Shown piece after piece: positions 44,643 through 54,152 of a stretch of DNA of 64,000 nucleotides (positions are counted from its first letter, which is position 1; each line of letters starts with the position of its first letter). The position numbers and the translations under genes are program-made. This DNA comes from Candidatus Megaera endosymbiont of Mesostigma viride (GTDB lineage Bacteria > Pseudomonadota > Alphaproteobacteria > Rickettsiales > Rickettsiaceae), in NCBI GenBank assembly GCA_020410825.1, contig CP084576.1, positions 310,001 to 374,000 of the forward strand. The letters run 5' to 3'. The notes below the pieces were generated by a model. That model saw only the letters and a program-made list of their open reading frames with translations, was not told the DNA's origin and searched no databases.

Positions 44643-46496
44643 TTATTTTACCTTAGTTATATAAATAACAAAACTACCGGCTATTAGGAATATTGATAAC
44701 CAGATAAACCAAATCATGGGTTTATAGTATATGATAGCGTGAATGGTATTACCGTTCACCTTGCTTAAACTCGCAAGCATATCGTGTGTCAGGTATGAGT
44801 AAATATCAGTTTCTTGAGAGAGAGAATTTTCAATTTTATATAATCTATTTTCTGGTTTTAAGATGACCACGTTACCGTTGTTATCTTGAACTGAGAATTC
44901 GGCTATCTGTCTATAATAGACTTCTGTATTGCTAAATCTTATATTATCCAATTTTACTAAAAAGAATTCATCCGAAACAGATTCCCCAGTTTTACCGATA
45001 AATTCAATTTCTTTTGAAAAAAGAACGTTAATGTTTATGGAAAAAGCTAATAAGCCTAGGCTAAAATGGCCAATTATTAGTGATAATTTTCTCGGCGTTA
45101 AAGATTTCTGGAAGTAGTTACTTTCAATTAGAAATAAATTTGTCATTTGAATCATTAACAAGGTAGAAGCAAATATTATGGCCGTGCTAATGATACCAGG
45201 TTTAGGTATATAATGGAAAATTACTAAGGTAATGAGAAAAGGAATTAGTAAATGAATTAGTTTTCGAGAAAAACTTTGATGGTTATTAAGGTAAGGAATT
45301 ATGGCAGCAATTAGCATTAAAGGTATAAAAATCGGAATAAATATCTGATGAAAATATTTTGGGTCAATGGCTACGTTATTTTCATAAAAAAATGATTGAT
45401 AGATAGGATATATAACGGCAATAAATAAAGATAAAAGGGCAGTTATCCATAAAATATTTCCCCCCATTATCGCCTTATCACGTATCGTTAATACAGAAGC
45501 CACATTATCTTTACTACTTGTATAATTTTCTTTCTTTCTTCCTATAAAAGCAGCAAAGGCTAGGAAAGTTAAAATGCTACAGATCACAAAGAGGTAGAAA
45601 CCACGCTCCCGGGAGAATGCAAAGCTGTGAACAGAAGTAATTATTCCGCTTCTTACAAAAAAAAGACCGTATAAAGTAAGCAAGAACGCTACAAAGGAAG
45701 TTATTACGCTCCAGTAAAAAAATTTTCTTGATTTATTAGTAACTAGCAAGAAGTGATGTAAGCTAATCCCTGCAATCCAAGGCATTAGGGATATATTTTC
45801 TACAGGATCAAAAAACCAATAGCCTCCCCAGCCAAGTTCCCTATATGCCCACCATGCTCCAAGACCTATACCAGCTGTAAGCATAATAAGTGCAAACCCT
45901 GAAAGACGTAAACTATCTTTTATCAAGGTTGTTCTCTCTTTTGGTATTAAAAGTAGTAATATTGCGTTTACATAAAGAGTTACGTAAGATACGTAACCCA
46001 TATATAGTAACGGGGGATGGATGGAAAGAGCTTTATCCTGTAATACAGGGTTTAACCCAAGTCCTTGTTCTGGGGCAAATTTAAAATTATCAAAAGGATT
46101 TGAGGTATAGTATATAAAAAATAAGAATAATATTTGAATAAAAGCTAAAATTGTTATTTGGACATTTCGAGTGTTGCCTTGGTAATTGACTACTTTTGTG
46201 TACAGGGAGCTAATAAAACTGAGCATGCTTACATAAAGTAACATCGACCCTTCATGACTTGCCCAGCTACCAGCTATTTTATATATTAACGGTTTAATGG
46301 TGCTTGAATTCAGGAAAACATTTTTAACTGAAAAATCAGAAGTTATAAAAGCCAGGATTAGCAAAAGAAAAGCAGTAATTACAGCTAAGCTACTTATCCA
46401 AAAAATATAAGCTTTAATAGAACGCTTAGTAAAAATGGCTAAGATTGAGGTTGCTATAGAAAACACCAACAAACAATTGCCAGTAAGACTAATCAC
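44643..46496 (-). CDS. ccmF: Cytochrome c haem lyase subunit CcmF
   Basis: Inner-membrane protein of cytochrome c maturation system I that works with CcmH to attach haem to apocytochromes. About 15 membrane helices in 617 residues. The WWD-type signature is WGGYWFFDPVEN at 223-234, preceded by GLGAWWAYRELG. WASHEGS (78-84) and LSIHPPLLYMGYV with H160 are conserved haem-site regions. The other ccm genes are not here, which is usual in Rickettsiales where they are scattered. It starts with GTG at 46496; AAGGA lies about eight bases upstream within the preceding gene, which it overlaps by eight bases. Confidence 0.93.
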   Translation of the reverse strand: MISLTGNCLLVFSIATSILAIFTKRSIKAYIFWISSLAVITAFLLLILAFITSDFSVKNVFLNSSTIKPLIYKIAGSWASHEGSMLLYVSMLSFISSLYTKVVNYQGNTRNVQITILAFIQILFLFFIYYTSNPFDNFKFAPEQGLGLNPVLQDKALSIHPPLLYMGYVSYVTLYVNAILLLLIPKERTTLIKDSLRLSGFALIMLTAGIGLGAWWAYRELGWGGYWFFDPVENISLMPWIAGISLHHFLLVTNKSRKFFYWSVITSFVAFLLTLYGLFFVRSGIITSVHSFAFSRERGFYLFVICSILTFLAFAAFIGRKKENYTSSKDNVASVLTIRDKAIMGGNILWITALLSLFIAVIYPIYQSFFYENNVAIDPKYFHQIFIPIFIPLMLIAAIIPYLNNHQSFSRKLIHLLIPFLITLVIFHYIPKPGIISTAIIFASTLLMIQMTNLFLIESNYFQKSLTPRKLSLIIGHFSLGLLAFSININVLFSKEIEFIGKTGESVSDEFFLVKLDNIRFSNTEVYYRQIAEFSVQDNNGNVVILKPENRLYKIENSLSQETDIYSYLTHDMLASLSKVNGNTIHAIIYYKPMIWFIWLSIFLIAGSFVIYITKVK

Positions 46497-47760
46497 TATT
46501 TTCGTCCTTGTCTGGGTGAACTAAAATACTTAAAGATTTTATGCGATTTTGTGTTTTCTTTTTAACGACTATTTTTAGATTGTCGATGATAATGAATTCT
46601 CCTTGATTCGGGATTCTTTTCATTTCATTGATTACAAAACCTGCAATTGTTGTAGCTTCCGTTTCCGGTAAATCCCACCCTAGCTCTCGGTTAACATCTC
46701 GAATCGATACTGACCCATCTATAATATATTCATTTTCAGAATTTATTGTAATCTTGTTATGGGTATAATCATGTTCATCATATATCTGACCAAAAACTTC
46801 TTCTATTACATCTTCCATAGTAATAATCCCCTGTAAATCTCCATATTCGTCAACTACGCAGGCCAAATGGCTTTGTCCTTCTTTGAAAAGCTGTAGCTGC
46901 TGGACTACTAGAGCATTATCCGGTACGAATATTGGGGTTTTAAGCAATGATCGTACGTTAATGTCTTTTATATTAATTTTTGCGCCGTGTATTTTACGGA
47001 CAAGATCTTTTATATGCAATATACCTATAATATTATCCGGCGTTTTTTCCCAGATGGGAATCCTTGTGTGGTTTGAGGCAAGGGCTGCTTTAAGCAACTT
47101 TTCATTAGGTGTATCGATATTAATAGCAAAAACTTTACTTCTGTGAATCATAATATCAGCGGTAACCATATTCCTTATATCAAGGATACCCCCAAGCATG
47201 TCTCTATCGTCTTTAACTACATTTCCCTCGTGCATGTGATGTTCGATAACACCACGTACTTCATCTTCAACGGAGACTTCCTGCTGTAAATTGATCCGGA
47301 ATATAAAGCAAAATATTTTTACTATATATGCAAGTAAGACATTTAGTGGTTTAAATAATTTTAGAAGTATGACGGTTGCCGGAGCTGTAAAAAGTGCTAT
47401 TTTTTCTGGCTTGGCAACGGCTATGGCTTTTGGCACTACTTCTGAAAAAACAATAATTACAAATGACATTACTATCGATGCAACAATTGTGCCTATATCA
47501 TCTCCAAGTAGATCGATGAACAAACTGGTTGCTATTGTTGTGCATAAAGTATTAGACAAACTGTTACCAATTAGTAGTGTACTAATTACTCTATCTTTTA
47601 TTTTTATGATTTTCAGAACTGTAACAGCCCTCTTGTTGCCATCCGATTTTAGTTTATGTAGTTTTCCTGGAGCAGCAGCCGTTATAGAAGTCTCGCCTGC
47701 TGCCATCATAGCACCAAAAGCAAGCAACCCTATTATTAGGGATATAATAAGAAAAACCAT
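46489..47760 (-). CDS. CNNM/CorC-type transporter-associated protein (TlyC/HlyC family)
   Basis: A 423-residue protein with an N-terminal DUF21/CNNM membrane domain (about 1-180, three to four helices), a pair of CBS domains (about 195-320) and a C-terminal CorC_HlyC domain (about 335-415, ending with VVKKKTQNRIKSL). CNNM proteins are linked to magnesium export. Rickettsial relatives are annotated as haemolysin TlyC, but the typical TlyC lacks the membrane domain, so a CorB-like ion role is more likely. It is cotranscribed with ccmF (8-base overlap). ATG at 47760. Confidence 0.85.
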   Translation of the reverse strand: MVFLIISLIIGLLAFGAMMAAGETSITAAAPGKLHKLKSDGNKRAVTVLKIIKIKDRVISTLLIGNSLSNTLCTTIATSLFIDLLGDDIGTIVASIVMSFVIIVFSEVVPKAIAVAKPEKIALFTAPATVILLKLFKPLNVLLAYIVKIFCFIFRINLQQEVSVEDEVRGVIEHHMHEGNVVKDDRDMLGGILDIRNMVTADIMIHRSKVFAINIDTPNEKLLKAALASNHTRIPIWEKTPDNIIGILHIKDLVRKIHGAKINIKDINVRSLLKTPIFVPDNALVVQQLQLFKEGQSHLACVVDEYGDLQGIITMEDVIEEVFGQIYDEHDYTHNKITINSENEYIIDGSVSIRDVNRELGWDLPETEATTIAGFVINEMKRIPNQGEFIIIDNLKIVVKKKTQNRIKSLSILVHPDKDENSD

Positions 47761-47928
47761 TTATGTTTATTTATTAAAAAAATCATTTACTAGAATCTAA
47801 TTTAATTGATAATATCTCACTTTGACAAGGAATTTCTATAAAATGAGCCATTAAATATATCTGGTTACAAGTAGAACCAGCTGTTAGTAAACCAATTAAC
47901 TTAGCGTAAACATTATAAGGTATAAAAT

Positions 47929-48849
47929 ATGTCTGATCAAGCTGAACTAAACGAAGTGCTACAAATCAAGAATACTACAAAAAGAGCAACTGTGCCGGCT
48001 CTAGAGGAAATACTGTATAAACCGATAAAAGTACTTGATCATGGATTCGTAAGAGTAATTGATTATATGGGCGATGATAGTGCGGTAGTTCAGGCAGCAA
48101 GGGTTTCGTATGGTAGAGGCACAAAAAAAAGCTTACAGGATAAGGGGTTAATAAATTATCTAATGAGACACCGTCATACTACTCCGTTTGAGATGTGTGA
48201 TATAAAGTTTCATATTAAATTACCCATTTTTATTGCAAGACAGTGGATTCGTCATCGAACCGCCAGCGTTAATGAATATTCTGCTAGATATTCAATACTT
48301 AGTAATGAATTTTATTTACCGGATAGAGAGAATCTTACGCCTCAATCTTCTACGAATAAGCAAGGTAGGAGCAGTGAGGCTTTACCAGAAAATATAGCTT
48401 TGAGGGTTCTTGCTACAATTAAAGAAGATTCTCTTAGATGTTACAAGAATTATGTCGCTATGATGAATCAAGATGAGCAGGGGAATATAATTGATGAAGA
48501 TAACGTCGGCATTACAAGGGAGTTAGCACGAATAAATTTAACCCTCAATCATTATACAGAGTGGTATTGGAAAATTAATTTACATAATTTACTTCATTTT
48601 CTAGCTTTACGTGCCGATAGCCACGCTCAATATGAAATTAGAGTTTATGCAGAAGTAATGCTTGATATAGTAAAAGCTTGGGTTCCTTTTGTTTATGAAG
48701 CATTTATTGAGCATAGAAAAAGTGGAGCAAATATATCGAAAACGGGGTTAGAAATAGTTCGTAAAATGGTGAAGGGTGAGAAAGTGGATCAAGAGTCTAG
48801 TGGACTTAGCAAAAGGGAGTGGGATGAGTTAATGACAATATTGAGTTAG
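47929..48849 (+). CDS. thyX: FAD-dependent thymidylate synthase ThyX
   Basis: Makes dTMP from dUMP using methylene-THF and FAD/NADPH, the alternative to ThyA. The ThyX signature is [15 protein letters not shown], beginning at residue 108, and the second conserved region is [19 protein letters not shown]. Length 306 is typical of the alphaproteobacterial form, which is longer than the T. maritima enzyme. FolD in this window recycles the folate product. It diverges from the CNNM gene over 168 bases. A TTGACA at 47822 has no matching -10 at the right distance. Confidence 0.96.
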   Translation: MSDQAELNEVLQIKNTTKRATVPALEEILYKPIKVLDHGFVRVIDYMGDDSAVVQAARVSYGRGTKKSLQDKGLINYLMRHRHTTPFEMCDIKFHIKLPIFIARQWIRHRTASVNEYSARYSILSNEFYLPDRENLTPQSSTNKQGRSSEALPENIALRVLATIKEDSLRCYKNYVAMMNQDEQGNIIDEDNVGITRELARINLTLNHYTEWYWKINLHNLLHFLALRADSHAQYEIRVYAEVMLDIVKAWVPFVYEAFIEHRKSGANISKTGLEIVRKMVKGEKVDQESSGLSKREWDELMTILS

Positions 48850-48872
48850 CTATAATTTTTTTAAGCATAATA

Positions 48873-48894
48873 TAAGTATTTTTTATAATACTTA
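48873..48894. terminator. AT-rich hairpin after thyX
   Basis: TAAGTATT (48873-48880) pairs with AATACTTA (48887-48894) around TTTTAT, 24 bases after the thyX stop. The stem is AT-rich and lacks a following T run. Confidence 0.35.
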
Positions 48895-49011
48895 AAACTG
48901 TATAGCCATACTTAAGGTGCAGACTCAAGGGGCAATTATCTGCCTAATGGTTCTTGCTTTTGAGTAGCTACCTAAGTAGAATGACGGCAATTTATAATTT
49001 ATTGAAACAAA

Positions 49012-50442
49012 ATGTTATTGTTAGAGACAAAAAAAAATAATGGAACTCTTGAAATTATCCATTTTATTGGGATTGGAGGAATAGGAATGAGCGGTATTGC
49101 CGAGATTATGTATAATCTTGGTTATAAAGTTCAAGGCTCTGATTTATCTGCCAGTAATAATACTAAAAGACTTACAGATATGGGAGTTCAAGTTTTTATC
49201 GGGCATGATGCAAGTAATATAACAAATGTGTCTTATGTAGTAGTTTCCTCGGCTATCAATAATAATAACCCTGAAATAAAAGAAGCTATAGAGAAAAAGA
49301 TTCCGGTAATTAAAAGGGCAGAAATGCTAGCTGAGCTTATGAGGCTTAAATGTTCTATTGCTGTTTCTGGTTCGCACGGGAAAACCACTACCACTTCGCT
49401 GATCGCCTGTATGTTTGAGTCATCAGGCCTTGCCCCTACTGTTATAAACGGTGGTATTATTAATCGGAGAAAGACTAATGCTTATATTGGCAAAAGTGAC
49501 TATTTAATCGCCGAAGCTGATGAATCAGATGCAACTTTTATCAAAATCCCCTCTACTATTGCGGTAATAACCAACATCGATCCTGAACATATGGATTTCT
49601 ATAAGGATTTTACAAATTTGGTTTCTGCGTTTAAGAGTTTTATTACTAACCTACCATTTTATGGTTTTGCCGTTTTGTGCATCGACCATCCTGTTGTAAG
49701 GGAAATATCTAATCATGTTACAGAACGTCGGATAATTACTTACGGTATTGAGTCGCAAAATGCTAATATTAGAGCCTATAATATTAAATCAGATATTTCT
49801 TCCTCTAGTTTTGATGTAGAGATAAACTTACCAAATGTAGCAGGAACTACCACCATAGAGCAGGTTTCAATACCTACTCCTGGTAAACATAATGTACTTA
49901 ATTCTCTTGCAGCCATTGCTATTGGCGTAGAACTTGATTTTGGTATTAAGGCTATTAAAAATGGATTTAAGCATTTTTCAGGCGTTAAGAGGCGTTTTAC
50001 CAAAGTTTGTGAATATAATGGAGCGGAAATTATAGATGATTATGCCCATCATCCGGTAGAGATAAAAGCTACTCTTGCTACTGCCAAATCTATCGCAGAA
50101 AAAAGAAAAAGCAGGGTTATTGCTATTTTCCAGCCTCATAGATATTCGAGAGTTAAAGATTTATTTCATGATTTTACAACATGCTTTTCAGATAGTGACA
50201 AATTATACATATTAGATATTTATGGTGCAGGAGAGATGCCGATTGATGGTATAACTTCAAGGGATTTGATAAACGAAATGGTAAAATTAGGTGCAAGACC
50301 AGAATTTATAGCCCGTCACGAGGATATTTCAGAAATCATTAGGTCTGAGGCTGATAGTGGCGATCTGATAGTTATGATGGGTGCTGGCAGTATTTCTTCG
50401 TGGGCCTGGCAATTACCTGATAAATTTGCTAATAATAGTTAG
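49012..50442 (+). CDS. murC: UDP-N-acetylmuramate--L-alanine ligase MurC
   Basis: Adds L-Ala to UDP-MurNAc, the first peptide step of peptidoglycan synthesis. The N-terminal [16 protein letters not shown] binds UDP, the ATP loop GSHGKTTTT lies around 120-128, and later blocks include EADESDATF and IDDYAHHP (DDYAHHP being diagnostic for MurC). Length 476 is normal. It leads a compact run with murB (4-base gap), ddl and ftsQ. A perfect TATAAT lies at 48993-48998, only about 14 bases before the ATG, but no -35 box fits, so the promoter is unclear. Confidence 0.96.
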   Translation: MLLLETKKNNGTLEIIHFIGIGGIGMSGIAEIMYNLGYKVQGSDLSASNNTKRLTDMGVQVFIGHDASNITNVSYVVVSSAINNNNPEIKEAIEKKIPVIKRAEMLAELMRLKCSIAVSGSHGKTTTTSLIACMFESSGLAPTVINGGIINRRKTNAYIGKSDYLIAEADESDATFIKIPSTIAVITNIDPEHMDFYKDFTNLVSAFKSFITNLPFYGFAVLCIDHPVVREISNHVTERRIITYGIESQNANIRAYNIKSDISSSSFDVEINLPNVAGTTTIEQVSIPTPGKHNVLNSLAAIAIGVELDFGIKAIKNGFKHFSGVKRRFTKVCEYNGAEIIDDYAHHPVEIKATLATAKSIAEKRKSRVIAIFQPHRYSRVKDLFHDFTTCFSDSDKLYILDIYGAGEMPIDGITSRDLINEMVKLGARPEFIARHEDISEIIRSEADSGDLIVMMGAGSISSWAWQLPDKFANNS

Positions 50443-50446
50443 TTTT

Positions 50447-51334
50447 ATGAATTTTCAGGGTATCCGAGGGGTATTTAAGCAGAATTATAATCTGAAACAC
50501 CTAACCTGGCTTAAAGTAGGGGGTAGTGCCGATATATTTTTTAAGCCGGAAGATATAGAGGATCTAAAAACTTTTTTAAAAGAGAATAATAACAGGTTTC
50601 CCGTTACCGTTATTGGTGCGGGGTCAAATTTAATTATCAGAGATAAAGGAATAGAGGGAGTTGTTATAAAACTGGGAAGAAATTTTACCGATATACAATT
50701 TGCTGATAATAATTTGATTGCTGCAGGGGCTGGATGTTTGAATTCCAGTTTAGCTAAATTTTGTTTAGTTAATGCAATTGCCGGATTTGAGTTTCTTATT
50801 GGTATTCCTGGAACAGTAGGAGGAGGCGTGGCGATGAATGCCGGTTCTTATGGCCGTGAATTTAAAGATATCGTTGCTTCCGTTGAAGTATTAGATAAAG
50901 AAGGTAATTTAATAATAGTACCTATAGATCAGATTGGTTTTTCCTACAGAGCTAATTCTTTACCAAAAGATCTGATTTTTACTAGGGTTTTTTTTAAGGC
51001 AAAAAACAAGGAAGATACAAACAAAATAAAACAGAAAATGGATGAGATAAGTGCTATTAGGAGTTCTTCGCAACCAGTTAGCGAAAAAACAGGCGGCAGT
51101 ACTTTTGCTAATCCAAAGGGTTTTAGGGCCTGGGAACTGATAGATAAAGCTGGATTACGTAAGACAAGGGTAGGGGGGGCGTGTATGTCAGAAATGCACT
51201 GTAACTTCATGATTAATTATAATAATGCTACTGCTGCTGATATGGAAAATTTAGGCGAATTAGTAAGGCAAAAAGTTAAGGAAAATAGCGGTGTAGAATT
51301 GCAATGGGAAATTAAAAGAATAGGTAGGGAATAG
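50447..51334 (+). CDS. murB: UDP-N-acetylenolpyruvoylglucosamine reductase MurB
   Basis: FAD enzyme that reduces the MurA product to UDP-MurNAc. FAD-binding blocks are seen as LTWLKVGGSADIFFKP and VIGAGSNLII, then GIPGTVGGGVAMNAGSYG. The catalytic Ser and Glu region of type II MurB is represented by GGSTFANPKG and MEMH-type C-terminal sequence. Length 295 is typical of alphaproteobacteria. The frame is open 22 codons further into murC, but the family begins near MNFQGIRGVFKQN, so the ATG at 50447, four bases after the murC stop, is used. Confidence 0.95.
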   Translation: MNFQGIRGVFKQNYNLKHLTWLKVGGSADIFFKPEDIEDLKTFLKENNNRFPVTVIGAGSNLIIRDKGIEGVVIKLGRNFTDIQFADNNLIAAGAGCLNSSLAKFCLVNAIAGFEFLIGIPGTVGGGVAMNAGSYGREFKDIVASVEVLDKEGNLIIVPIDQIGFSYRANSLPKDLIFTRVFFKAKNKEDTNKIKQKMDEISAIRSSSQPVSEKTGGSTFANPKGFRAWELIDKAGLRKTRVGGACMSEMHCNFMINYNNATAADMENLGELVRQKVKENSGVELQWEIKRIGRE

Positions 51335-51340
51335 ATACGC

Positions 51341-52399
51341 ATGTCTAACGGAAATTTTAAAACTGTATATAAGGAAAAATCACTTATTGTTGAACTTGAT
51401 TCGCTGCGTGAATTAGCGGATATGAAATTAATTGATTTTGTTAAGCTTCAAGGTAAACCTATAGAAGGCTTCGTATCGGGAAGAAATAAAATCAAAAAGC
51501 ACGTAGTAGTAATTGGCGGCGGGATGTCCGCTGAACGGGAAGTTTCGTACATGTCCTCCAATGGTATTGTCAGGTCAATTATTGAACTTGGTCATCATGT
51601 AACCTTTGTAGATATGGGAGCAGATATTGCCGTAGTATTGTTAAACTTGAAACCTGATGTTGTTTATAATGCCCTGCACGGTACTTACGGAGAAGATGGT
51701 TGCCTGCCAGGGCTTCTTAATATAATGCGTATTCCTTACACCGGTCCTGGGGTTTTAGCTTCGGCCATTGCTTTAAACAAAAGGAAGTCTTGCGAGATTT
51801 TTCAAGCTACCGGGATTAAAATACCAGAAAGTAAACTTATTAAAAAATCAGATGGTTATACCAAAGACCCTATAAAACGTCCGTACGTTATAAAACCTCT
51901 TTCCCAAGGGTCAAGTGTTGGAGTTCAAGTTATATTTCCTGAAGATATTTTTTCCTTTGGTGATTATGATTTTCCATATGGCGATGAAATCCTAGTAGAA
52001 GAATATATAAAAGGTAGGGAAATGCAAGTGGCAGTGCTAAACGGTAGGGCAATAGGCATCCTTGAAATAAAACTATTGAAGAATAAACGTTTCTACGATT
52101 ATGAAACAAAATATACTGAAGGTTTTTCTGAACATCTTCTTCCTGCTCCGGTATCGTCGGAAATATATAATAACATGAAAGCCATAGCTGAAAAGGCTTG
52201 TATTGCCCTTGATTGTGTTACTGGCATGATAAGGGTTGAGATGATATATTCCTCAGAAAAAAATTCATTATATATGTTAGAGGTTAACACTCATCCTGGT
52301 ATGACACCATTGTCTATTTGTCCAGAAATTGCTACTTTAGAAAATATGTCTTATAAGGATCTTGTTAAGGAAATACTCGAGGAAGCAAGATTTGAATAA
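51341..52399 (+). CDS. ddl: D-alanine--D-alanine ligase
   Basis: ATP-grasp ligase that makes the D-Ala-D-Ala end of the muropeptide. [17 protein letters not shown] is the N-terminal signature; [15 protein letters not shown] follows; [13 protein letters not shown] is the ATP-grasp loop; and [11 protein letters not shown] is the C-terminal metal-binding block. Length 352, with about 45 extra N-terminal residues ([19 protein letters not shown]) beyond the usual start; these could be genuine because no other start has a better site. It starts six bases after murB and its stop overlaps the ftsQ start by one base. Confidence 0.94.
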   Translation: MSNGNFKTVYKEKSLIVELDSLRELADMKLIDFVKLQGKPIEGFVSGRNKIKKHVVVIGGGMSAEREVSYMSSNGIVRSIIELGHHVTFVDMGADIAVVLLNLKPDVVYNALHGTYGEDGCLPGLLNIMRIPYTGPGVLASAIALNKRKSCEIFQATGIKIPESKLIKKSDGYTKDPIKRPYVIKPLSQGSSVGVQVIFPEDIFSFGDYDFPYGDEILVEEYIKGREMQVAVLNGRAIGILEIKLLKNKRFYDYETKYTEGFSEHLLPAPVSSEIYNNMKAIAEKACIALDCVTGMIRVEMIYSSEKNSLYMLEVNTHPGMTPLSICPEIATLENMSYKDLVKEILEEARFE

Positions 52400-53190
52400 T
52401 GGCCAAAAAAAGTAAAAATACCAAGGCAACAATAAGCATTAAACGGCGGTTAAGTCTATATTATTTGCGTTTTATCACTTTAATAAAAATTGGAATATTA
52501 TTGACCTTTGCGCTTCTCTTCTTTACCGATTTGTTAAATAAGCCGAAACAAAAGTTACTTAGGCTTTTTGTCGATAAAACCGCTGAAGCGGGATTAGTTT
52601 TTAAGCATTTGGTTATTGTAGGGCAAGTCAATATAACTGAAAAAGAGATTATAGAAGCAATAGGTGGGGACTATGGCATACCGATATATTCATTAAATAT
52701 AGATGATATTCGAAAAAGAATTGAGGATAACCCTTGGATAAAAATAGCCTTAGTTGAGAGAAAGTTACCGGACACGTTATCTGTAACGATTACTGAGCGA
52801 ACGCCAATTGCTATTTGGCAATTTAAGCAAAAATTATATTTAATTGATGAAGAAGGTAATCGAATCAGCTCAAAAAATGTAGAAAAATTTGGGGATTTAA
52901 TACACGTTGTGGGTCAGGATGCAAATGTCTATGCTCGTAGTCTTTGTGAAGATTTAGAGAAGCATCCTTCTTTAGCAAAAAAAGTTGTTTCTGCTGTACG
53001 TTATGGTCAAAGAAGATGGGATCTAAATCTAGAACAGAAAATAAACGTTAAAATGCCGGAAAAGGGTTTCCAAGAGGCTTATGATTATCTAAATTCATTA
53101 AACAAAGAAGGCAAGCTGTTTGATCAAAATTATAAGGTAATTAACTTAAAAGATCCAAGTAAGTATTATATGGAAAAACATGAAATATAA
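52399..53190 (+). CDS. ftsQ: Cell division protein FtsQ
   Basis: Bitopic divisome protein linking FtsK to FtsL/FtsB. A short basic cytoplasmic N-terminus is followed by one membrane helix (about 32-48), then the POTRA domain with VIVGQVNITEKEIIEAIG and the beta domain with ERKLPDTLSVTITERTPIAIWQ, which is the FtsQ core. Length 263. The start ATG shares one base with the ddl stop (TAATG). In many alphaproteobacteria ftsA and ftsZ come next; here they do not. The end overlaps a 51-codon membrane ORF by 11 bases. Confidence 0.92.
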   Translation: MAKKSKNTKATISIKRRLSLYYLRFITLIKIGILLTFALLFFTDLLNKPKQKLLRLFVDKTAEAGLVFKHLVIVGQVNITEKEIIEAIGGDYGIPIYSLNIDDIRKRIEDNPWIKIALVERKLPDTLSVTITERTPIAIWQFKQKLYLIDEEGNRISSKNVEKFGDLIHVVGQDANVYARSLCEDLEKHPSLAKKVVSAVRYGQRRWDLNLEQKINVKMPEKGFQEAYDYLNSLNKEGKLFDQNYKVINLKDPSKYYMEKHEI

Positions 53191-53335
53191 TTTTGCGCTC
53201 TTTCTTGAATCTAATTTTCTAACGGCTGTCTCTTTGTTTTTGTTGTTAACCATCACTATTGAATTGCAATTTTTACAAAAAATCTATAGTCTCCAGGCTA
53301 ATAATTTTAACATTATATCATGTTTTGGCGACTAA
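53180..53335 (+). CDS. Candidate 51-residue single-pass membrane protein
   Basis: Begins MKYNFALFLESNFLTAV, has one hydrophobic stretch (about 12-29, VSLFLLLTITIEL) and ends NIISCFGD. The ATG at 53180 lies inside the last codons of ftsQ (11-base overlap), with GGA six bases upstream; its stop at 53333-53335 overlaps the plsC start by 16 bases. Overlap at both ends fits a translationally coupled chain. I recognise no family. A chance frame in AT-rich DNA is possible, so the call is tentative. Confidence 0.4.
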   Translation: MKYNFALFLESNFLTAVSLFLLLTITIELQFLQKIYSLQANNFNIISCFGD

Positions 53336-54063
53336 GAGTTCTTGCTTTTTATTTTACACTAAGCTTGTTTGCAGTAATAATGGGTCTTTTCTTTTGCCTT
53401 CCTGTGTATTTCTTGAATTTAGGTTATAATGTCCGGTATAAAATTGCCGAAATTTTTTCACGTATTTTTATATTTCTGGCGAAGCTTTTATGTGGTATAA
53501 AATATCAAGTCACTGGCATAGATAAATTGCCTCAAGATGGAAAACCTTATATAGTTCTTGCTAATCATCAGTCATTTTGGGAAAATCTCTTTATGCAATT
53601 GATTATTCCCAAGCATTCGTGGGTTCTCAAGAAGGAATTATTTGATATGCCTGTATTTGGCTGGGGTTTAAGAATGCTTAATCCTGTAGCTATAGATAGA
53701 AGTAATAGCCGCTCAGTACTTCAGATATTAACTGAAGGGCAAAAAAAAATAGAACAGGGATTGCCTCTCATAATGTTCCCAGAAGGTGGCACAGTTAAAA
53801 TAGATAGAAATGTTAAATTTAAACCTAGTGCTGCTAAACTAGCAATTAATGCAAATGTTCCGATAGTGTTAATAGCTCATAATTCCGGTGTTTTTTGGCC
53901 AAAAGGGTTTTGGTTTAGAAAACCAGGCTTGATTTCTCTAAGAGTCCTAGAAGTTATTAGTACCAAGAAGTACGAAGATCACGATGTAAGGACACTTACT
54001 GATTACATTGAGGAAAGAATTAATAAAGAAAAAGAAATATTGGTCAGGCTGGCAAGTGGTTAA
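53320..54063 (+). CDS. plsC: 1-acyl-sn-glycerol-3-phosphate acyltransferase (PlsC-like)
   Basis: Acyltransferase of the LPLAT family that makes phosphatidic acid for membrane lipids. Motif I is NHQSFWEN at 82-89, an HX4E variant of the HX4D box that is common in the HQSxWE subfamily. Motif III is FPEGGT at 153-158, and PIVLIAHNSG is motif IV. An N-terminal hydrophobic segment (8-32) anchors it in the membrane. Length 247 is normal. No ribosome-binding site precedes the ATG at 53320, consistent with coupling to the overlapping 51-codon frame. The product feeds the CDP-diacylglycerol used by PssA. Confidence 0.88.
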   Translation: MFWRLRVLAFYFTLSLFAVIMGLFFCLPVYFLNLGYNVRYKIAEIFSRIFIFLAKLLCGIKYQVTGIDKLPQDGKPYIVLANHQSFWENLFMQLIIPKHSWVLKKELFDMPVFGWGLRMLNPVAIDRSNSRSVLQILTEGQKKIEQGLPLIMFPEGGTVKIDRNVKFKPSAAKLAINANVPIVLIAHNSGVFWPKGFWFRKPGLISLRVLEVISTKKYEDHDVRTLTDYIEERINKEKEILVRLASG

Positions 54064-54152
54064 TCAATAAAGTAGTTTCCACTCAGTTATTATACTTTGA
54101 TTAAAATTGGAATCTATATTATCCTTTTTAAAGTTAATGCTTTGATAAAATA

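Noticed and set aside
47822..47844. TTGACA before thyX as a promoter
   Set aside because: The only TATA-like sequence (TATAAA at 47837) is nine bases away, too close for a sigma-70 promoter.
53397..53600. PlsC box I with Glu instead of Asp (NHQSFWEN)
   Set aside because: The HQSxWE form is a known subfamily of these acyltransferases, so it is not evidence of a defect.
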